From Dryas octopetala (taxonomy: Eukaryota > Streptophyta > Magnoliopsida > Rosales > Rosaceae), in the NCBI GenBank assembly GCA_963921425.1, contig OY992836.1, forward strand, positions 883,825-947,824: a stretch of 64,000 bases of DNA. The letters run 5' to 3'. Position numbers and translations under genes: made by a program. Below, piece by piece: positions 35,225-47,981 of this stretch (position 1 is the first letter of the stretch; each line of letters starts with the position of its first letter). The notes beneath the pieces are model-generated. The model worked only from the letters and a program-made list of their open reading frames with translations, was not told where the DNA came from and made no database searches.

Positions 35225-35343
35225 GGGGTGCAACACGAGGACTTCCCAGGAGGTCACCCATCCTAGTACTACTCTCGCCCAAGCACGCTTAGCTGCGGAG
35301 TTCTGATGGGATCCGGTGCATTAGTGCTGGTATGATCGCACCC
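35225..35343 (-). rRNA. 5S rRNA: 5S rRNA gene, copy 53
   Basis: Matches the C52 consensus. The base next to its 3' end is changed (GGATT instead of GGATA on the plus strand); the T5 terminator is intact. Confidence 0.97.
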
Positions 35344-35856
35344 GTAAGTTCATGCGTCGTCACCGTATATATAAATGTTTCAGCTATGCCGCGAGAGAGA
35401 AACATATAGATGGCCCGATTCTGCAATAACGCGTGCGCAAGATGGAGCGCCGCGACTTCGACCGATGCCCGAAAAATTAAAGCGATAAATAAAAGTTACG
35501 TAATCGCCCAAAAATTCAAAAATACACTTAAAACGCTAATTCGGCCTAGTAAATGGCCTTATTTTCCCGAAATCCGCCTTACATCACCGCCTTTGGCTCC
35601 GTCACCCCGTCCTACGCGCGACCCCTTCGCCTCCAGGATGAAACAGAGAAACACGCGACAGCTTGGAAGCGAGAACGCAAAAGGGATAGGGGTGCGCTAA
35701 TTCAGCCTACTAAACGGCCTTATTTGCCCTAAATCCGCCTTACATCATCACCGCATGTGGCTTCGTCGCCCGTCCAAATCGCACCCCCGCCGCCTCGAGG
35801 AAGAAAGAAAGAAAAAAAAAAGAAGAAAGAAACAGGCGACAAACGCAAAAAGGATA

Positions 35857-35975
35857 GGGGTGCAACACGAGGACTTCCCAGGAGGTCACCCATCCTAGTA
35901 CTACTCTCGCCCAAGCACGCTTAACTGCGGAGTTCTGATGGGATCCGGTGCATTAGTGCTGGTATGATCGCACCC
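35857..35975 (-). rRNA. 5S rRNA: 5S rRNA gene, copy 54
   Basis: Matches the U52 consensus, an isolated U52 pair with copy 55 in a C52 region. Confidence 0.97.
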
Positions 35976-36488
35976 GTAAGTTCATGCGTCGTCACCGTAT
36001 ATATAAATGTTTCCGCTATGCCGCGAGAGAGAAACATATAGATGGCCCGATTCTGCAATAACGCGTGCGCAAGATGGAGCGCCGCGACTTCGACCGATGC
36101 CCGGAAAATTAAAGCGATAAATAAAAGTTACGTAATCGCCCAAAAATTCAAAAATACACTTAAAACGCTAATTCGGCCTAGTAAATGGCCTTATTTTCCC
36201 GAAATCCGCCTTACATCACCGCCTTTGGCTCCGTCACCCCGTCCTACGCGCGACCCCTTCGCCTCCAGGATGAAACAGAGAAACACGCGACAGCTTGGAA
36301 GCGAGAACGCAAAAGGGATAGGGGTGCGCTAATTCAGCCTACTAAACGGCCTTATTTGCCCTAAATCCGCCTTACATCATCACCGCATGTGGCTTCGTCG
36401 CCCGTCCAAATCGCACCCCCGCCGCCTCGAGGAAGAAAGAAAGAAAAAAAGAAGAAGAAAGAAACAGGCGACAAACGCAAAAAGGATA

Positions 36489-36607
36489 GGGGTGCAACAC
36501 GAGGACTTCCCAGGAGGTCACCCATCCTAATACTACTCTCGCCCAAGCACGCTTAACTGCGGAGTTCTGATGGGATCCGGTGCATTAGTGCTGGTATGTT
36601 CGCACCC
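36489..36607 (-). rRNA. 5S rRNA: 5S rRNA gene, copy 55
   Basis: U9A and C78U with U52. U9A weakens helix I, and C78U is just before the C box. The spacer on its right has one base fewer in a T run (TTATTTCCCG). Confidence 0.94.
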
Positions 36608-37119
36608 GTAAGTTCATGCGTCGTCACCGTATATATAAATGTTTCCGCTATGCCGCGAGAGAGAAACATATAGATGGCCCGATTCTGCAATAACGCGTGC
36701 GCAAGATGGAGCGCCGCGACTTCGACCGATGCCCGGAAAATTAAAGCGATAAATAAAAGTTACGTAATCGCCCAAAAATTCAAAAATACACTTAAAACGC
36801 TAATTCGGCCTAGTAAATGGCCTTATTTCCCGAAATCCGCCTTACATCACCGCCTTTGGCTCCGTCACCCCGTCCTACGCGCGACCCCTTCGCCTCCAGG
36901 ATGAAACAGAGAAACACGCGACAGCTTGGAAGCGAGAACGCAAAAGGGATAGGGGTGCGCTAATTCAGCCTACTAAACGGCCTTATTTGCCCTAAATCCG
37001 CCTTACATCATCACCGCATGTGGCTTCGTCGCCCGTCCAAATCGCACCCCCGCCGCCTCGAGGAAGAAAGAAAGAAAAAAAAAAGAAGAAAGAAACAGGC
37101 GACAAACGCAAAAAGGATA

Positions 37120-37238
37120 GGGGTGCAACACGAGGACTTCCCAGAAGGTCACCCATCCTAGTACTACTCTCGCCCAAGCACGCTTAGCTGCGGAGTTCTG
37201 ATGGGATCCGGTGCATTAGTGCTGGTATGATCGCACCC
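37120..37238 (-). rRNA. 5S rRNA: 5S rRNA gene, copy 56
   Basis: C94U on C52, turning a helix IV G-C pair into G-U. Confidence 0.96.
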
Positions 37239-37751
37239 GTAAGTTCATGCGTCGTCACCGTATATATAAATGTTTCCGCTATGCCGCGAGAGAGAAACAT
37301 ATAGATGGCCCGATTCTGCAATAACGCGTGCGCAAGATGGAGCGCCGCGACTTCGACCGATGCCCGGAAAATTAAAGCGATAAATAAAAGTTACGTAATC
37401 GCCCAAAAATTCAAAAATACACTTAAAACGCTAATTCGGCCTAGTAAATGGCCTTATTTTCCCGAAATCCGCCTTACATCACCGCCTTTGGCTCCGTCAC
37501 CCCGTCCTACGCGCGACCCCTTCGCCTCCAGGATGAAACAGAGAAACACGCGACAGCTTGGAAGCGAGAACGCAAAAGGGATAGGGGTGCGCTAATTCAG
37601 CCTACTAAACGGCCTTATTTGCCCTAAATCCGCCTTACATCATCACCGCATGTGGCTTCGTCGCCCGTCCAAATCGCACCCCCGCCGCCTCGAGGAAGAA
37701 AGAAAGAAAAAAAAAAGAAGAAAGAAACAGGCGACAAACGCAAAAAGGATA

Positions 37752-37870
37752 GGGGTGCAACACGAGGACTTCCCAGGAGGTCACCCATCCTAGTACTACT
37801 CTCGCCCAAGCACGCTTAGCTGCGGAGTTCTGATGGGATCCGGTGCATTAGTGCTGGTATGATCGCACCC
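37752..37870 (-). rRNA. 5S rRNA: 5S rRNA gene, copy 57
   Basis: Matches the C52 consensus. The spacer on its right has a private GTCACTCCG. Confidence 0.97.
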
Positions 37871-38383
37871 GTAAGTTCATGCGTCGTCACCGTATATATA
37901 AATGTTTCCGCTATGCCGCGAGAGAGAAACATATAGATGGCCCGATTCTGCAATAACGCGTGCGCAAGATGGAGCGCCGCGACTTCGACCGATGCCCGGA
38001 AAATTAAAGCGATAAATAAAAGTTACGTAATCGCCCAAAAATTCAAAAATACACTTAAAACGCTAATTCGGCCTAGTAAATGGCCTTATTTTCCCGAAAT
38101 CCGCCTTACATCACCGCCTTTGGCTCCGTCACTCCGTCCTACGCGCGACCCCTTCGCCTCCAGGATGAAACAGAGAAACACGCGACAGCTTGGAAGCGAG
38201 AACGCAAAAGGGATAGGGGTGCGCTAATTCAGCCTACTAAACGGCCTTATTTGCCCTAAATCCGCCTTACATCATCACCGCATGTGGCTTCGTCGCCCGT
38301 CCAAATCGCACCCCCGCCGCCTCGAGGAAGAAAGAAAGAAAAAAAAAAGAAGAAAGAAACAGGCGACAAACGCAAAAAGGATA

Positions 38384-38502
38384 GGGGTGCAACACGAGGA
38401 CTTCCCAGGAGGTCACCCATCCTAGTACTACTCTCGCCCAAGCACGCTTAGCTGCGGAGTTCTGATGGGATCCGGTGCATTAGTGCTGGTATGATCGCAC
38501 CC
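38384..38502 (-). rRNA. 5S rRNA: 5S rRNA gene, copy 58
   Basis: The gene matches the C52 consensus, but the promoter has a G-to-T change at -15 (GCGTAGTC on the plus strand). It is close to, but outside, the GC element. The spacer has a private CGATTTATCAA. Confidence 0.96.
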
Positions 38503-39015
38503 GTAAGTTCATGCGTAGTCACCGTATATATAAATGTTTCCGCTATGCCGCGAGAGAGAAACATATAGATGGCCCGATTTATCAATAACGCGTGCGCAAG
38601 ATGGAGCGCCGCGACTTCGACCGATGCCCGGAAAATTAAAGCGATAAATAAAAGTTACGTAATCGCCCAAAAATTCAAAAATACACTTAAAACGCTAATT
38701 CGGCCTAGTAAATGGCCTTATTTTCCCGAAATCCGCCTTACATCACCGCCTTTTGCTCCGTCACCCCGTCCTACGCGCGACCCCTTCGCCTCCAGGATGA
38801 AACAGAGAAACACGCGACAGCTTGGAAGCGAGAACGCAAAAGGGATAGGGGTGCGTTAATTCAGCCTACTAAACGGCCTTATTTGCCCTAAATCCGACTT
38901 ACATCATCACCGCATGTGGCTTCGTCGCCCGTCCAAATCGCACCCCCGCCGCCTCGAGGAAGAAAGAAAGAAAAAAAGAAGAAGAAAGAAACAGGCGACA
39001 AACGCAAAAAGGATA

Positions 39016-39134
39016 GGGGTGCAACACGAGGACTTCCCAGGAGGTCACCCATCCAAGTACTACTCTCGCCCAAGCACGCTTAGCTGCGGAGTTCTGACGG
39101 GATCCGGTGCATTAGTGCTGGTATGATCGCACCC
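39016..39134 (-). rRNA. 5S rRNA: 5S rRNA gene, copy 59
   Basis: A37G and A80U with C52; A80U is the first base of the C box. Both appear private to this copy. Confidence 0.94.
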
Positions 39135-39647
39135 GTAAGTTCATGCGTCGTCACCGTATATATAAATGTTTCCGCTATGCCGCGAGAGAGAAACATATAG
39201 ATGGCCCGATTCTGCAATAACGCGTGCGCAAGATGGAGCGCCGCGACTTCGACCGATGCCCGGAAAATTAAAGCGATAAATAAAAGTTACGTAATCGCCC
39301 AAAAATTCAAAAATACACTTAAAACGCTAATTCGGCCTAGTAAATGGCCTTATTTTCCCGAAATCCGCCTTACATCACCGCCTTTGGCTCCGTCACCCCG
39401 TCCTACGCGCGACCCCTTCGCCTCCAGGATGAAACAGAGAAACACGCGACAGCTTGGAAGCGAGAACGCAAAAGGGATAGGGGTGCGCTAATTCAGCCTA
39501 CTAAACGGCCTTATTTGCCCTAAATCCGCCTTACATCATCACCGCATGTGGCTTCGTCGCCCGTCCAAATCGCACCCCCGCCGCCTCGAGGAAGAAAGAA
39601 ACAAAAAAAGAAGAAGAAAGAAACAGGCGACAAACGCAAAAAGGATA

Positions 39648-39766
39648 GGGGTGCAACACGAGGACTTCCCAGGAGGTCACCCATCCTAGTACTACTCTCG
39701 CCCAAGCACGCTTAGCTGCGGAGTTCTGATGGGATCCGGTGCATTAGTGCTGGTATGATCGCACCC
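39648..39766 (-). rRNA. 5S rRNA: 5S rRNA gene, copy 60
   Basis: Matches the C52 consensus. The spacer on its right has TTTTCCCAAAATCC (a CpG change), shared with copies 62 and 71. Confidence 0.97.
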
Positions 39767-40280
39767 GTAAGTTCATGCGTCGTCACCGTATATATAAATG
39801 TTTCCGCTATGCCGCGAGAGAGAAACATATAGATGGCCCGATTCTGCAATAACGCGTGCGCAAGATGGAGCGCCGCGACTTCGACCGATGCCCGGAAAAT
39901 TAAAGCGATAAATAAAAGTTACGTAATCGCCCAAAAATTCAAAAATACACTTAAAACGCTAATTCGGCCTAGTAAATGGCCTTATTTTCCCAAAATCCGC
40001 CTTACATCACCGCCTTTGGCTCCGTCACCCCGTCCTACGCGCGACCCCTTCGCCTCCAGGATGAAACAGAGAAACACGCGACAGCTTGGAAGCGAGAACG
40101 CAAAAGGGATAGGGGTGCGCTAATTCAGCCTACTAAACGGCCTTATTTGCCCTAAATCCGCCTTACATCATCACCGCATGTGGCTTCGTCGCCCGTCCAA
40201 ATCGCACCCCCGCCGCCTCGAGGAAGAAAGAAAGAAAAAAAAAAAGAAGAAAGAAACAGGCGACAAACGCAAAAAGGATA

Positions 40281-40399
40281 GGGGTGCAACACGAGGACTT
40301 CCCAGGAGGTCACCCATCCTAGTACTACTCTCGCCCAAACACGCTTAGCTGCGGAGTTCTGATGGGATCCGGTGCATTAGTGCTGGTATGATCGCACCC
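40281..40399 (-). rRNA. 5S rRNA: 5S rRNA gene, copy 61
   Basis: C61U in the A box with C52. Confidence 0.96.
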
Positions 40400-40912
40400 G
40401 TAAGTTCATGCGTCGTCACCGTATATATAAATGTTTCCGCTATGCCGCGAGAGAGAAACATATAGATGGCCCGATTCTGCAATAACGCGTGCGCAAGATG
40501 GAGCGCCGCGACTTCGACCGATGCCCGGAAAATTAAAGCGATAAATAAAAGTTACGTAATCGCCCAAAAATTCAAAAATACACTTAAAACGCTAATTCGG
40601 CCTAGTAAATGGCCTTATTATCCCGAAATCCGCCTTACATCACCGCCTTTGGCTCCGTCACCCTGTCCTACGCGCGACCCCTTCGCCTCCAGGATGAAAC
40701 AGAGAAACACGCGACAGCTTGGAAGCGAGAACGCAAAAGGGATAGGGGTGCGCTAATTCAGCCTACTAAACGGCCTTATTTGCCCTAAATCCGCCTTACA
40801 TCATCACCGCATGTGGCTTCGTCGCCCGTCCAAATCGCACCCCCGCCGCCTCGAGGAAGAAAGAAAGAAAAAAAAAAGAAGAAAGAAACAGGCGACAAAC
40901 GCAAAAAGGATA

Positions 40913-41027
40913 GGGGTGCAACACGAGGACTTCCCAGGAGGTCACCCATCCTAGTACTACTCTCGCCCACGCTTAGCTGCGGAGTTCTGATGGGATCCGG
41001 TGCATTAGTGCTGGTATGATCGCACCC
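40913..41027 (-). pseudogene. 5S rRNA pseudogene, copy 62 (4-nt deletion in the A box)
   Basis: 115 nt instead of 119. Four bases are missing from about RNA 59-62 (plus strand CGCCCACGCTTAG, where others have CGCCCAAGCACGCTTAG). The loss removes part of the A box and shifts the spacing of the A box to the C box, so TFIIIA-dependent transcription and folding of helix III should both suffer. The upstream signals and terminator are normal. It is the only indel found inside any of the 98 genes. Confidence 0.9.
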
Positions 41028-41540
41028 GTAAGTTCATGCGTCGTCACCGTATATATAAATGTTTCCGCTATGCCGCGAGAGAGAAACATATAGATGGCCC
41101 GATTCTGCAATAACGCGTGCGCAAGATGGAGCGCCGCGACTTCGACCGATGCCCGGAAAATTAAAGCGATAAATAAAAGTTACGTAATCGCCCAAAAATT
41201 CAAAAATACACTTAAAACGCTAATTCGGCCTAGTAAATGGCCTTATTTTCCCAAAATCCGCCTTACATCACCGCCTTTGGCTCCGTCACCCCGTCCTACG
41301 CGCGACCCCTTCGCCTCCAGGATGAAACAGAGAAACACGCGACAGCTTGGAAGCGAGAACGCAAAAGGGATAGGGGTGCGCTAATTCAGCCTACTAAACG
41401 GCCTTATTTGCCCTAAATCCGCCTTACATCATCACCGCATGTGGCTTCGTCGCCCGTCCAAATCGCACCCCCGCCGCCTCGAGGAAGAAAGAAAGAAAAA
41501 AAAATGAAGAAAGAAACAGGCGACAAACGCAAAAAGGATA

Positions 41541-41659
41541 GGGGTGCAACACGAGGACTTCCCAGGAGGTCACCCATCCTAGTACTACTCTCGCCCAAGC
41601 ACGCTTAGCTGCGGAGTTCTGATGGGATCCGGTGCATTAGTGCTGGTATGATCGCACCC
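41541..41659 (-). rRNA. 5S rRNA: 5S rRNA gene, copy 63
   Basis: Matches the C52 consensus. Its purine tract carries a T (AAAAATGAAG), a rare interruption. The 628-bp distance from copy 62 reflects that copy's deletion. Confidence 0.97.
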
Positions 41660-42173
41660 GTAAGTTCATGCGTCGTCACCGTATATATAAATGTTTCCGC
41701 TATGCCGCGAGAGAGAAACATATAGATGGCCCGATTCTGCAATAACGCGTGCGCAAGATGGAGCGCCGCGACTTCGACCGATGCCCGGAAAATTAAAGCG
41801 ATAAATAAAAGTTACGTGATCGCCCAAAAATTCAAAAATACACTTAAAACGCTAATTCGGCCTAGTAAATGGCCTTATTTTCCCGAAATCCGCCTTACAT
41901 CACCGCCTTTGGCTCCGTCACCCCGTCCTACGCGCGACCCCTTCGCCTCCAGGATGAAACAGAGAAACACGCGACAGCTTGGAAGCGAGAACGCAAAAGG
42001 GATAGGGGTGCGCTAATTCAGCCTACTAAACGGCCTTATTTGCCCTAAATCCGCCTTACATCATCACCGCATGTGGCTTCGTCGCCCGTCCAAATCGCAC
42101 CCCCGCCGCCTCGAGGAAGAAAGAAAGAAAAAAAAAAAGAAGAAAGAAACAGGCGACAAACGCAAAAAGGATA

Positions 42174-42292
42174 GGGGTGCAACACGAGGACTTCCCAGGA
42201 GGTCACCCATCCTAGTACTACTCTCGCCCAAGCACGCTTAGCTGCGGAGTTCTGATGGGATCCGGTGCATTAGTGCTGGTATGATCGCACCC
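42174..42292 (-). rRNA. 5S rRNA: 5S rRNA gene, copy 64
   Basis: Matches the C52 consensus; 633-bp unit with a longer pure A run. Confidence 0.97.
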
Positions 42293-42805
42293 GTAAGTTC
42301 ATGCGTCGTCACCGTATATATAAATGTTTCCGCTATGCCGCGAGAGAGAAACATATAGATGGCCCGATTCTGCAATAACGCGTGCGCAAGATGGAGCGCC
42401 GCGACTTCGACCGATGCCCGGAAAATTAAAGCGATAAATAAAAGTTACGTAATCGCCCAAAAATTCAAAAATACACTTAAAACGCTAATTCGGCCTAGTA
42501 AATGGCCTTATTTTCCCGAAATCCGCCTTACATCACCGCCTTTGGCTCCGTCACCCCGTCCTACGCGCGACCCCTTCGCCTCCAGGATGAAACAGAGAAA
42601 CACGCGACAGCTTGGAAGCGAGAACGCAAAAGGGATAGGGGTGCGCTAATTCAGCCTACTAAACGGCCTTATTTGCCCTAAATCCGCCTTACATCATCAC
42701 CGCATGTGGCTTCGTCGCCCGTCCAAATCGCACCCCCGCCGCCTCGAGGAAGAAAGAAAGAAAAAAAAAAGAAGAAAGAAACAGGCGACAAACGCAAAAA
42801 GGATA

Positions 42806-42924
42806 GGGGTGCAACACGAGGACTTCCCAGGAGGTCACCCATCCTAGTACTACTCTCGCCCAAGCACGCTTAGCTGCGGAGTTCTGATGGGATCCGGTGC
42901 ATTAGTGCTGGTATGATCGCACCC
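42806..42924 (-). rRNA. 5S rRNA: 5S rRNA gene, copy 65
   Basis: Matches the C52 consensus, with standard promoter and terminator. Confidence 0.97.
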
Positions 42925-43437
42925 GTAAGTTCATGCGTCGTCACCGTATATATAAATGTTTCCGCTATGCCGCGAGAGAGAAACATATAGATGGCCCGAT
43001 TCTGCAATAACGCGTGCGCAAGATGGAGCGCCGCGACTTCGACCGATGCCCGGAAAATTAAAGCGATAAATAAAAGTTACGTAATCGCCCAAAAATTCAA
43101 AAATACACTTAAAACGCTAATTCGGCCTAGTAAATGGCCTTATTTTCCCGAAATCCGCCTTACATCACCGCCTTTGGCTCCGTCACCCCGTCCTACGCGC
43201 GACCCCTTCGCCTCCAGGATGAAACAGAGAAACACGCGACAGCTTGGAAGCGAGAACGCAAAAGGGATAGGGGTGCGCTAATTCAGCCTACTAAACGGCC
43301 TTATTTGCCCTAAATCCGCCTTACATCATCACCGCATGTGGCTTCGTCGCCCGTCCAAATCGCACCCCCGCCGCCTCGAGGAAGAAAGAAAGAAAAAAAG
43401 AAGAAGAAAGAAACAGGCGACAAACGCAAAAAGGATA

Positions 43438-43556
43438 GGGGTGCATCACGAGGACTTCCCAGGAGGTCACCCATCCTAGTACTACTCTCGCCCAAGCACG
43501 CTTAGCTGCGGAGTTCTGATGGGATCCGGTGCATTAGTGCTGGTATGATCGCACCC
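43438..43556 (-). rRNA. 5S rRNA: 5S rRNA gene, copy 66
   Basis: U111A on C52, next to helix I. The same allele recurs at copies 73 and 78 (7 and 12 units away), so it has spread. Confidence 0.95.
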
Positions 43557-44069
43557 GTAAGTTCATGCGTCGTCACCGTATATATAAATGTTTCCGCTAT
43601 GCCGCGAGAGAGAAACATATAGATGGCCCGATTCTGCAATAACGCGTGCGCAAGATGGAGCGCCGCGACTTCGACCGATGCCCGGAAAATTAAAGCGATA
43701 AATAAAAGTTACGTAATCGCCCAAAAATTCAAAAATACACTTAAAACGCTAATTCGGCCTAGTAAATGGCCTTATTTTCCCGAAATCCGCCTTACATCAC
43801 CGCCTTTGGCTCCGTCACCCCGTCCTACGCGCGACCCCTTCGCCTCCAGGATGAAACAGAGAAACACGCGACAGCTTGGAAGCGAGAACGCAAAAGGGAT
43901 AGGGGTGCGCTAATTCAGCCTACTAAACGGCCTTATTTGCCCTAAATCCGCCTTACATCATCACCGCATGTGGCTTCGTCGCCCGTCCAAATCGCACCCC
44001 CGCCGCCTCGAGGAAGAAAGAAAGAAAAAAAGAAGAAGAAAGAAACAGGCGACAAACGCAAAAAGGATA

Positions 44070-44188
44070 GGGGTGCAACACGAGGACTTCCCAGGAGGTC
44101 ACCCATCCTAGTACTACTCTCGCCCAAGCACGCTTAGCTGCGGAGTTCTGATGGGATCCGGTGCATTAGTGCTGGTATGATCGCACCC
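44070..44188 (-). rRNA. 5S rRNA: 5S rRNA gene, copy 67
   Basis: The gene matches the C52 consensus, but the conserved C at -11 is changed (plus-strand G to T at 44199), breaking the GC element. Expression may be reduced. Confidence 0.96.
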
Positions 44189-44701
44189 GTAAGTTCATTC
44201 GTCGTCACCGTATATATAAATGTTTCCGCTATGCCGCGAGAGAGAAACATATAGATGGCCCGATTCTGCAATAACGCGTGCGCAAGATGGAGCGCTGCGA
44301 CTTCGACCGATGCCCGGAAAATTAAAGCGATAAATAAAAGTTACGTAATCGCCCAAAAATTCAAAAATACACTTAAAACGCTAATTCGGCCTAGTAAATG
44401 GCCTTATTTTCCCGAAATCCGCCTTACATCACCGCCTTTGGCTCCGTCACCCCGTCCTACGCGCGACCCCTTCGCCTCCAGGATGAAACAGAGAAACACG
44501 CGACAGCTTGGAAGCGAGAACGCAAAAGGGATAGGGGTGCGCTAATTCAGCCTACTAAACGGCCTTATTTGCCCTAAATCCGCCTTACATCATCACCGCA
44601 TGTGGCTTCGTCGCCCGTCCAAATCGCACCCCCGCCGCCTCGAGGAAGAAAGAAAGAAAAAAACAAGAAGAAAGAAACAGGCGACAAACGCAAAAAGGAT
44701 A

Positions 44702-44820
44702 GGGCTGCAACACGAGGACTTCCCAGGAGGTCACCCATCCTAGTACTACTCTCGCCCAAGCACGCTTAGCTGCGGAGTTCTGATGGGATCCGGTGCATTA
44801 GTGCTGGTATGATCGCACCC
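44702..44820 (-). rRNA. 5S rRNA: 5S rRNA gene, copy 68
   Basis: C116G on C52, breaking a helix I pair. Its purine tract holds a C (AAAAACAAG). Copy 69 is identical in both respects. Confidence 0.95.
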
Positions 44821-45333
44821 GTAAGTTCATGCGTCGTCACCGTATATATAAATGTTTCCGCTATGCCGCGAGAGAGAAACATATAGATGGCCCGATTCTG
44901 CAATAACGCGTGCGCAAGATGGAGCGCCGCGACTTCGACCGATGCCCGGAAAATTAAAGCGATAAATAAAAGTTACGTAATCGCCCAAAAATTCAAAAAT
45001 ACACTTAAAACGCTAATTCGGCCTAGTAAATGGCCTTATTTTCCCGAAATCCGCCTTACATCACCGCCTTTGGCTCCGTCACCCCGTCCTACGCGCGACC
45101 CCTTCGCCTCCAGGATGAAACAGAGAAACACGCGACAGCTTGGAAGCGAGAACGCAAAAGGGATAGGGGTGCGCTAATTCAGCCTACTAAACGGCCTTAT
45201 TTGCCCTAAATCCGCCTTACATCATCACCGCATGTGGCTTCGTCGCCCGTCCAAATCGCACCCCCGCCGCCTCGAGGAAGAAAGAAAGAAAAAAACAAGA
45301 AGAAAGAAACAGGCGACAAACGCAAAAAGGATA

Positions 45334-45452
45334 GGGCTGCAACACGAGGACTTCCCAGGAGGTCACCCATCCTAGTACTACTCTCGCCCAAGCACGCTTA
45401 GCTGCGGAGTTCTGATGGGATCCGGTGCATTAGTGCTGGTATGATCGCACCC
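45334..45452 (-). rRNA. 5S rRNA: 5S rRNA gene, copy 69
   Basis: C116G on C52 and the same C-interrupted purine tract as copy 68, 632 bp away: a recent single-unit duplication. Confidence 0.95.
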
Positions 45453-45965
45453 GTAAGTTCATGCGTCGTCACCGTATATATAAATGTTTCCGCTATGCCG
45501 CGAGAGAGAAACATATAGATGGCCCGATTCTGCAATAACGCGTGCGCAAGATGGAGCGCCGCGACTTCGACCGATGCCCGGAAAATTAAAGCGATAAATA
45601 AAAGTTACGTAATCGCCCAAAAATTCAAAAATACACTTAAAACGCTAATTCGGCCTAGTAAATGGCCTTATTTTCCCGAAATCCGCCTTACATCACCGCC
45701 TTTGGCTCCGTCACCCCGTCCTACGCGCGACCCCTTCGCCTCCAGGATGAAACAGAGAAACACGCGACAGCTTGGAAGCGAGAACGCAAAAGGGATAGGG
45801 GTGCGCTAATTCAGCCTACTAAACGGCCTTATTTGCCCTAAATCCGCCTTACATCATCACCGCATGTGGCTTCGTCGCCCTTCCAAATCGCACCCCCGCC
45901 GCCTCGAGGAAGAAAGAAAGAAAAAAAAAAGAAGAAAGAAACAGGCGACAAACGCAAAAAGGATA

Positions 45966-46084
45966 GGAGTGCAACACGAGGACTTCCCAGGAGGTCACCC
46001 ATCCTAGTACTACTCTCGCCCAAGCACGCTTAGCTGCGGAGTTCTGATGGGATCCGGTGCATTAGTGCTGGTATGATCGCACCC
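45966..46084 (-). rRNA. 5S rRNA: 5S rRNA gene, copy 70
   Basis: C117U on C52, in helix I. The subrepeat B spacer on its left has a private CGCCCTTCC. Confidence 0.96.
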
Positions 46085-46597
46085 GTAAGTTCATGCGTCG
46101 TCACCGTATATATAAATGTTTCCGCTATGCCGCGAGAGAGAAACATATAGATGGCCCGATTCTGCAATAACGCGTGCGCAAGATGGAGCGCCGCGACTTC
46201 GACCGATGCCCGGAAAATTAAAGCGATAAATAAAAGTTACGTAATCGCCCAAAAATTCAAAAATACACTTAAAACGCTAATTCGGCCTAGTAAATGGCCT
46301 TATTTTCCCGAAATCCGCCTTACATCACCGCCTTTGGCTCCGTCACCCCGACCTACGCGCGACCCCTTCGCCTCCAGGATGAAACAGAGAAACACGCGAC
46401 AGCTTGGAAGCGAGAACGCAAAAGGGATAGGGGTGCGCTAATTCAGCCTACTAAACGGCCTTATTTGCCCTAAATCCGCCTTACATCATCACCGCATGTG
46501 GCTTCGTCGCCCGTCCAAATCGCACCCCCGCCGCCTCGAGGAAGAAAGAAAGAAAAACAGAAGAAGAAAGAAACAGGCGACAAACGCAAAAAGGATA

Positions 46598-46716
46598 GGG
46601 GTGCAACACGAGGACTTCCCAGGAGGTCACCCATCCTAGTACTACTCTCGCCCAAGCACGCTTAGCTGCGGAGTTCTGATGGGATCCGGTGCATTAGTGC
46701 TGGTATGATCGCACCC
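46598..46716 (-). rRNA. 5S rRNA: 5S rRNA gene, copy 71
   Basis: Matches the C52 consensus. The purine tract has a C (AAAAACAGAAG), and the spacer on its right has the CCCAAAATCC marker of copies 60 and 62. Confidence 0.97.
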
Positions 46717-47230
46717 GTAAGTTCATGCGTCGTCACCGTATATATAAATGTTTCCGCTATGCCGCGAGAGAGAAACATATAGATGGCCCGATTCTGCAAT
46801 AACGCGTGCGCAAGATGGAGCGCCGCGACTTCGACCGATGCCCGGAAAATTAAAGCGATAAATAAAAGTTACGTAATCGCCCAAAAATTCAAAAATACAC
46901 TTAAAACGCTAATTCGGCCTAGTAAATGGCCTTATTTTCCCAAAATCCGCCTTACATCACCGCCTTTGGCTCCGTCACCCCGTCCTACGCGCGACCCCTT
47001 CGCCTCCAGGATGAAACAGAGAAACACGCGACAGCTTGGAAGCGAGAACGCAAAAGGGATAGGGGTGCGCTAATTCAGCCTACTAAACGGCCTTATTTGC
47101 CCTAAATCCGCCTTACATCATCACCGCATGTGGCTTCGTCGCCCGTCCAAATCGCACCCCCGCCGCCTCGAGGAAGAAAGAAAGAAAAAAAAAAAGAAGA
47201 AAGAAACAGGCGACAAACGCAAAAAGGATA

Positions 47231-47349
47231 GGGGTGCAACACGAGGACTTCCCAGTAGGTCACCCATCCTAGTACTACTCTCGCCCAAGCACGCTTAGCT
47301 GCGGAGTTCTGATGGGATCCGGTGCATTAGTGCTGGTATGATCGCACCC
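47231..47349 (-). rRNA. 5S rRNA: 5S rRNA gene, copy 72
   Basis: C94A on C52, which breaks a G-C pair of helix IV inside the C box. First of five copies with this allele (72, 74, 76, 79 and 81). Confidence 0.95.
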
Positions 47350-47862
47350 GTAAGTTCATGCGTCGTCACCGTATATATAAATGTTTCCGCTATGCCGCGA
47401 GAGAGAAACATATAGATGGCCCGATTCTGCAATAACGCGTGCGCAAGATGGAGCGCCGCGACTTCGACCGAAGCCCGGAAAATTAAAGCGATAAATAAAA
47501 GTTACGTAATCGCCCAAAAATTCAAAAATACACTTAAAACGCTAATTCGGCCTAGTAAATGGCCTTATTTTCCCGAAATCCGCCTTACATCACCGCCTTT
47601 GGCTCCGTCACCCCGTCCTACGCGCGACCCCTTCGCCTCCAGGATGAAACAGAGAAACACGCGACAGCTTGGAAGCGAGAACGCAAAAGGGATAGGGGTG
47701 CGCTAATTCAGCCTACTAAACGGCCTTATTTGCCCTAAATCCGCCTTACATCATCACCGCATGTGGCTTCGTCGCCCGTCCAAATCGCACCCCCGCCGCC
47801 TCGAGGAAGAAAGAAAGAAAAAAAAAAGAAGAAAGAAACAGGCGACAAACGCAAAAAGGATA

Positions 47863-47981
47863 GGGGTGCATCACGAGGACTTCCCAGGAGGTCACCCATC
47901 CTAGTACTACTCTCGCCCAAGCACGCTTAGCTGCGGAGTTCTGATGGGATCCGGTGCATTAGTGCTGGTATGATCGCACCC
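47863..47981 (-). rRNA. 5S rRNA: 5S rRNA gene, copy 73
   Basis: U111A on C52; counterpart of copy 78 at 3,163 bp. Confidence 0.95.
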
